This document shows positions 25,338 to 33,395 of a DNA stretch of 44,426 nt, piece by piece. The position numbers were made by a program, and so were the translations under genes. Where the stretch lies: contig NZ_JADPUN010000216.1 of NCBI RefSeq assembly GCF_015690345.1, positions 1 through 44,426 of the forward strand, given 5' to 3'. How positions within the stretch are numbered: the stretch's first letter is position 1; the number at the start of each line of letters is the position of its first letter. Below the pieces are notes generated by a model, which did not search any database, had not been told where the DNA came from, and worked only from the letters and a program-made list of their open reading frames with translations. Source of the stretch: Plantactinospora alkalitolerans (GTDB lineage: Bacteria > Actinomycetota > Actinomycetes > Mycobacteriales > Micromonosporaceae).

Positions 25338-27704
25338 GTGACGCGAGAGGCGCTTCGGTCAACGGCGAGCCCCGCGGTCGATTTCGCTGGTACGAGGGAT
25401 TGCCAGGCTGCCCGGCGCTATCTGACGGCCACCATCGGAGTTGCCGTTCTCGGCACCGCCTGGTGCGTGGCGAACCTGACCGTCGGCGCCGGCACCGAGG
25501 CGATTGCGTACGTATTCGTTCCCGTCGGCGGCGTGCTCGCCACCGCGTCCGTCCTGCACATGCTGCGCAGCGGCAGCCTCGATTCCGTCGCCCGGCGATT
25601 CTGGCGCGCCGTGGCCGTCGCGGCGGCAGTGGTCACGATCGGTTACGGCTGGCTGGCGGTGGACATGCTGACGCACGCCGCCCAGGCCCGTACCCGCAGC
25701 ATGCCGGTACCGGCAGCGGCCTGTGTGGCGATCGGGTTCGGCATCGCCATCTGGGCCGTGGCCCGGGTGCCAGTTGTCGTGACCCGTGGTGCCGAGCGAT
25801 GGCGCATGGTGCTCGACCGTACGATCGCGTTTCTCGGCTGCGCGACCATCCTGTGGTACGTCGGGCTGGCCCCGATGCTGTCCGCCCACGAACCGTGGAG
25901 TCGGCAGGCGATGGCCCTGGTCGGACTGGCCTTCCTGGTCACGGTCGGCGCCGCGACGAAGGTGTCCTACGTCGCAGGCGGCCCCGTCGACCGCGCCGCG
26001 ATCCGGCTCATCGCGGCCAGTGGTGGCGGAATCGCCGGGATCGTGGCCGTGCTCGCGGTGTGGTTCGGGTATGCCGCGGGAATCCCGGCCCAGGCGGTCG
26101 TGATGCCGCTGACCCCGGTGCTGGCCACGCTGGGCGTCGCGGCACAGTGGCGCGCCACTGCCGGGCTTCGCCGCGATACGGCTCGCAGCGGCGCGTTGTT
26201 GCCCTACCTGGCCGTGGCGGCGGTCGACGTGCCACTGATCGCGGTCGCGTTCGGCGCACCGCTGACCTGGCCGGTTCGGGTGGTCCTCGTCGCCGCCGTG
26301 CTGGTGACCGCACTGGTCGGGGCTCGGCAGTTCATCGCGTTCCGGGAGAACGCCCGGCTGCTTCGGAACACGCGTGTCCAGGAGGAGCGGCTGCAGTACG
26401 AGGTCAGCCATGACGGTCTCACCGGGTTGGCCAACCGGGCGCTGTTTCGGGACCGGCTCACGACCGTTCTGGCCACGCGGGTACGGGCATCGGTGCTCCT
26501 CGTGGACCTGGACGACTTCAAGACCGTCAACGATCTGCTGGGCCATGGCGTCGGCGACCGGTTGCTCGTCTCGGTCGCGCAGTTGTTGCGCGTCGAGGTC
26601 GGAGATGACGGCCTGCCGGTGCGGGTCGCGGGCGACGAGTTCGCGGTGCTGCTCACCGGCGCCGACGCGGACCCCGAAGAGTTGGCCGGCCGGTTGCTGG
26701 CCGCGCTCAACCGTCCGATCAGCGAGCACCGCCTGCTGGTGCAGGCCAGTATCGGCATCGCCACCGCCGCGCCAGGCGGGACCGTCGACTCGGTGCTGCG
26801 GGACGCCGACGTCGCGATGTACACAGCCAAACAGCGCGGCAAGGCGGGTTTCGCGCGGTATGTGGAGGGCATGGGGGAGCCCGTACTGGCCCACATGCAG
26901 CTCGGCGGCGAGCTGTGGCGGGCCCTGGGCGACAATGAGTTCCGAGTGGTCTATCAACCGATTCTGCGGCTGGACGACAACTGGGTGGTCGGCGTCGAGG
27001 CGTTGGTCCGCTGGCATCACCCGAACCGTGGCGTCGTCCTCCCGGCCGAGTTCATTCCGGCGGCCGAACGAACCGGTCTGATCGTGCCACTGGGCCGATT
27101 CGTGTTGCGCGAGACCTGCCGCCAGGCGGCCGCGTGGTCATCCGAATTCGGTGCCGACGCGCTCCAGGAAGCGGCCCTGAACGTATCCGCGCGGCAATTG
27201 CACGATCCCGACTTCGTGTCGGATGTGACCGCCGCGCTCGTCGACAGTGGGCTGCCCTGTGAGCAGTTGGTGGTCGAGGTGACCGAGTCGGCGGTACTTC
27301 GTGGTCAGCAGGTCTCGCGGACACTGTTTGAACTCGACGGTATGGGAATCCGCCTGTCGCTGGACGACTTCGGTACCGGCGAATCATCGCTGAGCCTGCT
27401 GCGCGCGTTCCCCGCCGCGATCGTGAAACTCGACAAGTCGTTCGTCGACGGTATCGAGATCGACGACGGTCAGGCGGCCGCTGCCGACGCCCGCCAGGCG
27501 GTGGCCCGCGCGGTGATCCAACTCGCCCGCGCGTTCGGCCTGGATACCATTGCGGAGGGGATCGAGAGCGCCGAGCAGGCGGCCGTGCTCCGCGAACTCG
27601 GCTACACCCGCGGCCAGGGCTACCATCTGGCCCGGCCGATGGACGCCGACGGCGTCTCACGGCTACTGGCGCGCCAGCAGACCATGGCGGCCGTGGACCG
27701 TTGA
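25338..27704 (+). CDS. Membrane-anchored GGDEF-EAL cyclic-di-GMP turnover protein
   Basis: A 788-residue protein from GTG 25338 (upstream GTG 25299 would add 13 residues). About residues 30-335 hold roughly eight hydrophobic segments, a MASE-like membrane sensor region. A short coiled link (about 340-365) leads to the GGDEF domain (DGLTGLANRALFRDRL; active-site motif AGDEF at 431-435). The EAL domain follows: EAL at 554-556 in GVEALVRWHHP, and the metal and loop-6 motif DDFGTGESSL at about 676. EAL signatures look complete, so phosphodiesterase activity is likely; the cyclase motif has Ala for the first Gly, which is tolerated in some active enzymes. I prefer 25338 because TTATCG lies about 10 bases upstream and the first 13 codons look non-coding. 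Confidence 0.9.
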   Translation: MTREALRSTASPAVDFAGTRDCQAARRYLTATIGVAVLGTAWCVANLTVGAGTEAIAYVFVPVGGVLATASVLHMLRSGSLDSVARRFWRAVAVAAAVVTIGYGWLAVDMLTHAAQARTRSMPVPAAACVAIGFGIAIWAVARVPVVVTRGAERWRMVLDRTIAFLGCATILWYVGLAPMLSAHEPWSRQAMALVGLAFLVTVGAATKVSYVAGGPVDRAAIRLIAASGGGIAGIVAVLAVWFGYAAGIPAQAVVMPLTPVLATLGVAAQWRATAGLRRDTARSGALLPYLAVAAVDVPLIAVAFGAPLTWPVRVVLVAAVLVTALVGARQFIAFRENARLLRNTRVQEERLQYEVSHDGLTGLANRALFRDRLTTVLATRVRASVLLVDLDDFKTVNDLLGHGVGDRLLVSVAQLLRVEVGDDGLPVRVAGDEFAVLLTGADADPEELAGRLLAALNRPISEHRLLVQASIGIATAAPGGTVDSVLRDADVAMYTAKQRGKAGFARYVEGMGEPVLAHMQLGGELWRALGDNEFRVVYQPILRLDDNWVVGVEALVRWHHPNRGVVLPAEFIPAAERTGLIVPLGRFVLRETCRQAAAWSSEFGADALQEAALNVSARQLHDPDFVSDVTAALVDSGLPCEQLVVEVTESAVLRGQQVSRTLFELDGMGIRLSLDDFGTGESSLSLLRAFPAAIVKLDKSFVDGIEIDDGQAAAADARQAVARAVIQLARAFGLDTIAEGIESAEQAAVLRELGYTRGQGYHLARPMDADGVSRLLARQQTMAAVDR

Positions 27705-27780
27705 GGTGAGCCGAGGATGTGGCAGGGAAGGCCACGTCGAAGGTCTTGATCGCTGGAGCAGATACCAATCAGGGGGAATC

Positions 27781-28365
27781 ATGAGGGTGTTTCTTGCCGG
27801 GGCGTCCGGTGTGATCGGGCAGCGGCTGATCCCCCGCCTGGTTCAGGCGGGGCACGTGGTCGGTGGCATGACGCGCTCGCCCAGCAAGACGGCGTTGCTG
27901 GCGCGGCTCGGTGCCGAGCCGATCCTGTGCGACGTCTTCGACCGGGACGCCTTGATCCAAGCGGTTCGTGACTTCGAGCCGGACATCATCCTGAACGAGC
28001 TGACCGATCTGCCCGATGAGATGGAGAGGATCGCCGAGTACGCGGAGTTGAACGCTCGGATCCGGACCGAGGGCAACCAGAACCTGATCGAGGCGGCGCG
28101 GCAGAGCGGATCGCCGAGGATTCTGACCCAGACCGTCGCCTGGCAGTTGCCGGCCGGACCAGGCGCCCTGGCTGTCGCCGAGCTGGAGCGCGCCGTCCTC
28201 GCCGAGTCCGGCGTCGTGCTGAGCTATGGACAGTTCTACGGGCCCGGCACCTACCACGAACAGCAGGTCCCCGCCGAGCCCCGGGTCCACATCGACCGGG
28301 CCGCCGACCGCACGGTGGAACTGCTGGATTCGCCGTCGGGCATCGTCGTCATCACCGACCGGTAG
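27781..28365 (+). CDS. NAD(P)-binding epimerase/reductase-like protein, short form
   Basis: A 194-residue Rossmann protein. It begins MRVFLAGASGVIGQRLIPRL, the GxxGxxG NAD(P) site, and has GAEPILCDVFDRDALIQAV and PRILTQTVAWQLPAG. It resembles the NAD-dependent epimerase/NmrA-like group, but at 194 residues it is shorter than typical 280-320-residue members, and the central catalytic region after GNQNLIEAARQSG is reduced. It may be an internally shortened gene that is still in frame. ATG 27781 has AGGGGGA about 4 bases upstream. Confidence 0.8.
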   Translation: MRVFLAGASGVIGQRLIPRLVQAGHVVGGMTRSPSKTALLARLGAEPILCDVFDRDALIQAVRDFEPDIILNELTDLPDEMERIAEYAELNARIRTEGNQNLIEAARQSGSPRILTQTVAWQLPAGPGALAVAELERAVLAESGVVLSYGQFYGPGTYHEQQVPAEPRVHIDRAADRTVELLDSPSGIVVITDR

Positions 28366-28412
28366 TGCATTGTTCTTGCGTTGGTCCCGGTCTTCCGTGG
28401 AATCATGTGCCG

Positions 28413-28727
28413 GTGAAGCGCAGCCGACCCGTCACGATGCAGGTGTACTGCCGCCTGGAGGTCGTCGTCCACGACCCTGAGGCTGTGACGAGCCTTGCTG
28501 GGCAGCAGTTGCGCGCGGCCGACATCGACTGGTCGGAAGAGGACGACGACGTGGATACGGCGGTCAGCGAATTGACGGCCGACCTCGTGGAGTCACTCGC
28601 CGGCGTCGTGGACCCCGACCGCATGTTGGACGGCGTGACCGGAGTGGAAGCCAGGGGCGGTCGGATCTGGGCCGAGATCGGCGAGGCGCATCAACGTTTC
28701 CAGCCCGGCTTCCAGGATCCCGAGTAG
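28413..28727 (+). CDS. Small hypothetical acidic protein
   Basis: A 104-residue protein (VKRSRPVTMQVYCRLEVVVHD...) with an N-terminal beta strand pair and acidic helices (DWSEEDDDVDTAVSELTADL). It is soluble, with no known motif. GTG 28413 is chosen; GTG 28407 is equally possible. A hairpin terminator follows directly, which supports a real transcription unit. Confidence 0.65.
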   Translation: MKRSRPVTMQVYCRLEVVVHDPEAVTSLAGQQLRAADIDWSEEDDDVDTAVSELTADLVESLAGVVDPDRMLDGVTGVEARGGRIWAEIGEAHQRFQPGFQDPE

Positions 28728-28773
28728 CCAGTGCGTCCGGCGTGGAACGCGCCGGATCGATCTTGATCTGACG

Positions 28774-28802
28774 GCCGCCTGCTCTCCTGAAGGAGTGGCG
28801 GC
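28774..28802 (+). terminator. Hairpin terminator after the small hypothetical gene
   Basis: GCCGCC (28774-28779) pairs with GGCGGC (28797-28802); within it CTCC-TGAA-GGAG forms an inner stem-loop. It stands about 47 bp after the stop at 28727 and has no T-run. Confidence 0.6.
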
Positions 28803-28857
28803 GGGGTGCGGGACCGGGTGGTCCGACCGGGGGCGGTGCCGGAAGTTCGGCGGAACA

Positions 28858-28893
28858 CTCCGGCCCAGGACGCCAATTCGTCCTGGGCCGGAG
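28858..28893 (-). terminator. Strong hairpin terminator of the LPMO gene
   Basis: CTCCGGCCCAGGACG (28858-28872) and its exact complement (28879-28893) form a perfect 15-bp stem with a 6-base loop, CCAATT. It lies 31 bp beyond the stop codon of the minus-strand LPMO gene. Being symmetrical, it could also stop plus-strand read-through. Confidence 0.8.
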
Positions 28894-28924
28894 CAGCGCT
28901 ACGGCTGTCGGGTCAGACCCGCGA

Positions 28925-29605
28925 TCAGGAGATGTTGATGTCGCTGCACCACATGTAGGCCTGGTCGAGGTGTGATGCCTGCCAGATCACGAAGAGGACG
29001 TGCGGGCCGGTGCGTCCGGAGGTCGAGACGTTGAACGAGATGTTCTGCGCCGGCGCGTAGCGTCCGGTCGTCGTGATCAGGTCGAGGTTCCCCCAACCGA
29101 CGGTCTGGGTGGCCGGGTTGAACCCCTGCTTGGTGACGTAGACTCGGAAGAAGTCAGCACCGTGGCTGGCCTGGTCGTACAGCTGGACCGTGAAGCTGCG
29201 GCCGACGTTGCTCCGCCGCCAGTTCCCAGCCCTGTTCACGCTGTTGTTCCGGGAGAGACCGTTGCTGCACAGCTGCCCGTCGGGCGTACGGGCTTGGAAT
29301 TGCCCACCGAGGCCGTCACGCAGCGCGCTCATCCAGTTCCACATGGTGTCCGGGTTGGACTGGAATGCCTGGTAACACATGGGGTCCTGCTGCTGCATGG
29401 CAGGGTTCGTGTGGTTGTTGCCCCAGTCTTGCCAGCACTGGTAGGCGCGAGACCTTGGGTTGATAATGGTGCCGTGGGCTTGGGCTACGCCGGCCCAGGG
29501 CAGTATGCCGACCATCATGGTGAGTACCAGGGCAAGCACCCGGATGGGCTGGCGGACGGCTGACCGGGTCCGCCCGCCGGTGTGATCGGCCTTGCGTGAA
29601 CGCAT
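28925..29605 (-). CDS. Lytic polysaccharide monooxygenase, AA10 family
   Basis: A 226-residue secreted copper enzyme. The signal peptide is residues 1-43, with cleavage at AQA|HGTI that leaves His44 as the mature N-terminus. The second histidine-brace residue is His148 in YDQASHGADFF. Mature length is about 183 residues, a bare catalytic domain without carbohydrate-binding module. Conserved Cys pairs (QCWQDW, MCYQ, LCSNG, WCSD) fit the disulphides of cellulose- or chitin-active AA10 enzymes. It oxidatively cleaves crystalline polysaccharide; substrate and C1/C4 specificity cannot be read safely. Start ATG 29605 has GGAGG 7 bases upstream. The promoter carries a CebR/CelR-like box and the gene ends at a strong terminator, so it is monocistronic. 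Confidence 0.95.
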   Translation of the reverse strand: MRSRKADHTGGRTRSAVRQPIRVLALVLTMMVGILPWAGVAQAHGTIINPRSRAYQCWQDWGNNHTNPAMQQQDPMCYQAFQSNPDTMWNWMSALRDGLGGQFQARTPDGQLCSNGLSRNNSVNRAGNWRRSNVGRSFTVQLYDQASHGADFFRVYVTKQGFNPATQTVGWGNLDLITTTGRYAPAQNISFNVSTSGRTGPHVLFVIWQASHLDQAYMWCSDINIS

Positions 29606-29640
29606 GGCACATCCTCCGTTCGTCGACGCTAAGGGTCGGA

Positions 29641-29654
29641 TGGGAGCGCTTCCG
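29641..29654. promoter_or_regulatory. CebR/CelR-like operator in the LPMO promoter
   Basis: TGGGAGCGCTTCCG matches the CebR/CelR box of actinomycete cellulase genes (TGGGAGCGCTCCCA) at 12 of 14 positions. It spans the predicted transcription start, 36 bp before the LPMO start codon. This implies derepression by cello-oligosaccharides, which is inference. Confidence 0.6.
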
Positions 29655-29656
29655 GC

Positions 29657-29685
29657 AGTATTGCATCGACGGACATTAATATCAA
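29657..29685 (-). promoter_or_regulatory. LPMO promoter
   Basis: On the minus strand TTGATA (29685-29680) and AATACT (29662-29657) are separated by exactly 17 bp in an AT-rich patch, a good match to a housekeeping promoter. The predicted start of transcription, near 29650, lies inside the CebR/CelR-like box. Confidence 0.6.
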
Positions 29686-29990
29686 CAATGATCTGGTTTG
29701 GTGTGAGTGTGTCGGGTTGGCCGGAGTCGCCGTCGGGCGCGAGGAAAGGCCCGAATCGGCTCGATCACACCGGTGGCCGCGTCCGGAGTTGGGCGACCAC
29801 CGCCGCTACGGCGGGGAGGGCGCCGAGCTGAGCAAGCGCGACGTCGCGGTGGAGATGGCCAGCAGAGTTTGCGTGGAACGACACGTCGGGCGGCGGTCGG
29901 CGACGGTCGGTCGGAGGGTGCCGCTGTTCGGAGCGGTCGGGTTGGCCGTCGCCGCCCGGCAACTGGCGGCCGTCGGCGAGGACCGAGTGG

Positions 29991-30776
29991 TCAGCGGCGG
30001 GCCAGCCAGACCGTCCGCTCGGTGCGGACGCTGAGGTCGTCGCGGCCGACCAGGCCCGAAGCGATCCTCTCCAGGGCGGCGAGATCGGACGGGGACAGCC
30101 GCCCTTCCAGGCCGTGACGCATCCGGCCAAGGGAGACCTCGGCATACCGCGCGGTGGGTGCCGGCAGCGGCGGCCGCAGGTCGATCTCGAAATGCCGCTC
30201 CGTCACCGACGTGAATCCGGCCTGGGTCATCCGGTCACCCCAGTTCTCGTGCATGTGCAAGCCCGTCTCGTGCCGGCGCTTCGCCAATTCGGCGTGACCG
30301 CGCAGCTCCAGGTCCTCGTCCGGAGTGCCGGCGAGGAAGCGCGGAAACGAATCCAGCTCGGCGATCACCAGAAGCCCGCCCGGCCGCAGCGCACCGAACG
30401 CCGAGGCGAGCGCCGCGCCGGGGTCGGCCATGTGGTGCATCGAGTAGGCGGCCCAGATCACATCTGTCGGCCCGAGGTCGGGCCAGGGCTGGTCGAGGTC
30501 TGCCTCGACGGTACGGATCCGGTCGCCCAGCCCGGCGGCGTCGGCGCGATCGCGCAGGTGGACCAGCATGTCCGGGGACACGTCGACTGCGGTGACCGTG
30601 GAGTTGGGCAGTTCCCGGGCGAGGGCGAATGATCCGGTGCCGCTGCCGGCCCCGAGGTCGACGACGCGGGGCAGGGCGACGGCCTCGCGGCCGACCCAGC
30701 TGATCAGGTCGCCGAAGTAGTCGTGCAGGACCTCGGCGTCCAGGTCGAGCATCTCGATCAGGTGATCATGTGTCAT
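29991..30776 (-). CDS. Class I SAM-dependent methyltransferase
   Basis: A 261-residue methyltransferase. Motif I VVDLGAGSGTGSFAL (38-52) binds SAM, VTAVDVSPDML is the acidic loop after strand 2, WPDLGPTDVIWAAYSMHHM is motif II, and LRPGGLLVIAELDSF is motif III. This is the ubiE-like small-molecule type; the substrate is unknown. It is divergent from the XRE-cupin regulator, with 47 bp between start codons, so the regulator probably controls it. TACCGT 6 bases before the start suggests a leaderless mRNA. Confidence 0.92.
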   Translation of the reverse strand: MTHDHLIEMLDLDAEVLHDYFGDLISWVGREAVALPRVVDLGAGSGTGSFALARELPNSTVTAVDVSPDMLVHLRDRADAAGLGDRIRTVEADLDQPWPDLGPTDVIWAAYSMHHMADPGAALASAFGALRPGGLLVIAELDSFPRFLAGTPDEDLELRGHAELAKRRHETGLHMHENWGDRMTQAGFTSVTERHFEIDLRPPLPAPTARYAEVSLGRMRHGLEGRLSPSDLAALERIASGLVGRDDLSVRTERTVWLARR

Positions 30777-30798
30777 GCGTCAACGGTAGCCAGTCTTT

Positions 30799-30815
30799 GC
30801 CTGTATAGCATAGGC
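30799..30815. promoter_or_regulatory. Imperfect palindromic operator between methyltransferase and XRE gene
   Basis: GCCTGTATAGCATAGGC has arms GCCTrT/AyAGGC around 5 bp and overlaps the TAGGCT -10 (30811-30816) of the regulator gene. Position and symmetry suit autoregulation by the XRE-cupin protein. Confidence 0.45.
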
Positions 30816-30823
30816 TCTTGCGT

Positions 30824-31381
30824 ATGAAGCAAGACAAGGACCTGGAGGCGCTGGTCCGGCAGCGGATCCGTGGCCTTCGGGTCGCCCGCGGTTGGTCGCT
30901 GGACGAGCTGGCCGGCCGCTGCCTGATCAGTGCCTCGACGCTCAGCCGGATCGAGACCGGCCACCGGCGCATCGCCCTGGACCAGATGGCCACGATCGCC
31001 CGGGTGCTGGGCACCACGCTCGACCAGTTGGTCGAGTCCGACGCCGACGACGACGTGGTGATCCGCCCCCACTGCAACGAGGAACGCGGCATCACCACCT
31101 GGTTGCTGTCCCGCGACAGCAACCAGACCGTCACCAAGATGCGGGTCACCCGCCAGGTGCCGGAAGACCTCCGGGTGCATCCGGGTCGCGACTGGTTCAC
31201 CGTGCTTTCCGGCACGATCGAGCTGCGCCTCGGCGAGCGCACGATCCTGGTCGACGCCAACGAGGCAGCCGAGTTCTCCACCATGGTCCCGCACGCGTTC
31301 GGTGCACACGGCGGCCCGGCCGAGATCCTCTGCATCCTCGACCACGAAGGCGAGCGTAGCCACCTGGGCCCGGAGCACTGA
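30824..31381 (+). CDS. XRE-family regulator with C-terminal cupin domain
   Basis: A 185-residue protein. Residues about 10-66 are an XRE/Cro helix-turn-helix (RQRIRGLRVARGWSLDELAG then SASTLSRIETGHRRI). Residues about 100-180 form a cupin 2 barrel (VHPGRDWFTVLSGTIELRLGERTILVDANE). This is the SutR/PuuR-like class of small-molecule-sensing repressors. ATG 30824 has TAGGCT ending 7 bases upstream, so it is probably leaderless; TTG 30818 is unlikely. It likely represses itself and the divergent methyltransferase through the palindrome between them. Confidence 0.92.
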   Translation: MKQDKDLEALVRQRIRGLRVARGWSLDELAGRCLISASTLSRIETGHRRIALDQMATIARVLGTTLDQLVESDADDDVVIRPHCNEERGITTWLLSRDSNQTVTKMRVTRQVPEDLRVHPGRDWFTVLSGTIELRLGERTILVDANEAAEFSTMVPHAFGAHGGPAEILCILDHEGERSHLGPEH

Positions 31382-31475
31382 TCGGGTGCGCCGCTCGGCG
31401 CGGGCGCGGAGCTTCCGCGTAACCGACGCCCGCCCGGTCTGGGCGCGTCCAGCCGGTGTGACGAGGTGGAACGCC

Positions 31476-31520
31476 GTGTCAGGGGCGTGACAGGGGCGTG
31501 TCAGGCGGCCCGCCGATAGT
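31476..31520 (+). promoter_or_regulatory. SARP-like triple 11-bp direct repeat and -10 upstream of DrrAB-type exporter
   Basis: GTGTCAGGGGC (31476-31486), GTGACAGGGGC (31487-31497) and GTGTCAGGCGG (31498-31508) are head-to-tail repeats with exact 11-bp pitch. They occupy the place of a -35 box ahead of GATAGT (31515-31520). The ATG at 31527 comes 6 bases later. SARP activators bind heptamer direct repeats of 11- or 22-bp pitch about 8 bp from the -10, and this arrangement matches closely. Confidence 0.55.
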
Positions 31521-31526
31521 GATCAC

Positions 31527-32468
31527 ATGACAAGGACGGCAATTGAGGTTTCAGGGCTGAGAAAAGCTTTCGGGAACAAGGTCGTGCTCGATGGCATCGA
31601 TCTGGATGTACGCGCCGGCACGGTTTTCTCCCTACTCGGCCCGAACGGGGCGGGTAAGACAACGACGGTTAACGTGCTGACCACCTTGATGAAGGCAGAC
31701 GGTGGAACGGCACGGGTAGCCGGCCACGATATCGCGACCGAGACCAGAGCAGTACGCGCGGCAATCGGAGTCACCGGTCAGTTCGCGGCGGTCGACGAAC
31801 TGCTGTCGGGGCAGGAGAACCTGCAACTGATGGCGGACCTGAAGCGCGTGGGCTCCAGCAACGGCAAACGGATCGTCACCGAACTGCTGGAACGCTTCGA
31901 CCTGGTGGAGTCGGCACAGAAACCCGCGTCGACCTACTCCGGAGGCATGCGCCGCAAACTCGACCTGGCGATGACCCTCGTCGGCAACCCGAAGATCATC
32001 TTCCTGGACGAACCGACCACGGGACTCGACCCACGCAGCCGCCGGACCATGTGGGACATCGTCCGCGACCTGGTGGCCGACGGCGTGACGATCTTCCTCA
32101 CCACCCAGTACCTGGAGGAGGCCGACCAACTCGCCGACCGGATCGCCGTCCTCGACCAGGGCCGCCTGGTCGCCCACGGCACCCCCGACGACCTCAAACG
32201 CCAGATCCCCGGAACCCACGTCCGGCTCAGGTTCACCACCGCCACCGAACTCGACACCGCCGCGCCTCTCTTCACCAACTCCACCCGGGACACCGAAGCC
32301 CTCGCCCTGCGGATACCCGGCGACGGCGGCACGGCATCCCTACGGGCCCTGCTGGACCGGCTCGACGAGCACGCGCTCAGCGCCGAAGAGATCTCCGTCC
32401 ACACGCCCGACCTCGACGACGTTTTCCTCGCCCTCACCGGCCACACCACGAAGGTGGACGCGAAATGA
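31527..32468 (+). CDS. DrrA-type ABC transporter ATP-binding protein
   Basis: A 313-residue ATPase of the daunorubicin-resistance exporter family. Walker A is GPNGAGKTT (38-46), the signature is YSGGM (137-141), and Walker B is IIFLDEPTTGLD (from 157). A C-terminal extension after about residue 230 is typical of DrrA proteins. It pairs with the ABC-2 permease whose start overlaps this stop by 4 bp (ATGA). The pair likely exports a drug or lipid; the substrate is unknown. The promoter has three 11-bp direct repeats, and ATG 31527 is probably leaderless. Confidence 0.94.
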   Translation: MTRTAIEVSGLRKAFGNKVVLDGIDLDVRAGTVFSLLGPNGAGKTTTVNVLTTLMKADGGTARVAGHDIATETRAVRAAIGVTGQFAAVDELLSGQENLQLMADLKRVGSSNGKRIVTELLERFDLVESAQKPASTYSGGMRRKLDLAMTLVGNPKIIFLDEPTTGLDPRSRRTMWDIVRDLVADGVTIFLTTQYLEEADQLADRIAVLDQGRLVAHGTPDDLKRQIPGTHVRLRFTTATELDTAAPLFTNSTRDTEALALRIPGDGGTASLRALLDRLDEHALSAEEISVHTPDLDDVFLALTGHTTKVDAK

Positions 32469-33214
32469 GCACCAGATCCCACTCGACGGTCATGCTGCGC
32501 CGCAACTTCACACACATCGCCCGGAACCCGACCTCGGTCTTCAACGCGGTCCTCATGCCGATCGTGATCATGCTGATGTTCGTGTACATGTTCGGAGACG
32601 CCTTCAACGTCGGCGTCGACTACATCGACTACGCCACACCCGGACTGATCCTGCTGGCCGTCTGCTACGGACTCGGCGCCACCGCGACATCGGTGAACTC
32701 CGACATGACCAAGGGCATCATCAACCGGTTCAAGGTCATGGACGTCTCCCGTGCCGCGGTGCTGACCGCACACGTCGCCGCCAGTCTGCTGACCAACCTG
32801 ATCGCCATCGGAGCCCTCATCGGAGTGGCCTTCCTACTGGGATTCGACCCGTCGGCAAGTTCCCTCGACTGGCTCGGCGTGCTCGGCATCGTCATCCTGC
32901 TCGGCTTCGCGGCCGGCTGGCTCACCGTCGCCCTCGGGCTGGCGGCCAAGTCTCCGGAAACGGCAGGACTGGCCGCCGTACCACTGGTCATGCTCCCGTT
33001 CTTCAGCAGTGCGATCGTACCGGCCGAGAAGATGGGGCCGGGGCTGCGACAGTTCGCCGAGTACCAGCCCTTCACCCCGATCATCGAAACCCTCCGCGGG
33101 CTGATCAACGGCGCACCGGACACCAGCGACGCGATCACCGCCATCGCCTGGTGCACGGGCATCGCCCTCGTCGGATACCTCTGGGCCTCCTCGACCTTCA
33201 ACAAGCGCGCCTGA
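32465..33214 (+). CDS. DrrB-type ABC-2 transporter permease
   Basis: A 249-residue membrane protein with six hydrophobic segments (for example VFNAVLMPIVIMLMFVYMFG, LILLAVCYGLGATATSV and LGVLGIVILLGFAAGWLTVALGL). It has the ABC-2 family hallmarks NDMTKGIINRFKVMD-like (here SDMTKGIINRFKVMD) and EYQPFTPIIETLRGL near the end. ATG 32465 overlaps the ATPase stop, indicating translational coupling. With DrrA it forms a half-transporter exporter. Confidence 0.93.
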   Translation: MSTRSHSTVMLRRNFTHIARNPTSVFNAVLMPIVIMLMFVYMFGDAFNVGVDYIDYATPGLILLAVCYGLGATATSVNSDMTKGIINRFKVMDVSRAAVLTAHVAASLLTNLIAIGALIGVAFLLGFDPSASSLDWLGVLGIVILLGFAAGWLTVALGLAAKSPETAGLAAVPLVMLPFFSSAIVPAEKMGPGLRQFAEYQPFTPIIETLRGLINGAPDTSDAITAIAWCTGIALVGYLWASSTFNKRA

Positions 33215-33395
33215 CCTTCCCGGCGATGGCACCCGCGGCCCTCGACCGGACTGATCTCCAACCCGCCGGCAGCCAACCGGTACGGCGCGCGCTCACCGAC
33301 GGGCGCGCGCCGCGGGCGTGGGGACCGATGTCTCACCGGCTGGGGCGGCTGGGCCGCTCACCAGAAGATCAGGTAAGAGACGAGAGGAAGGTGTC

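Larger units (their letters stand above)
29606..29990. other. Intergenic region upstream of LPMO
   Basis: About 385 bp. The first 80 bp hold the LPMO ribosome binding site, operator and promoter. The remainder, up to the convergent methyltransferase stop, has open frames on the plus strand but no family match, start or bias that would support a gene. Confidence 0.5.
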
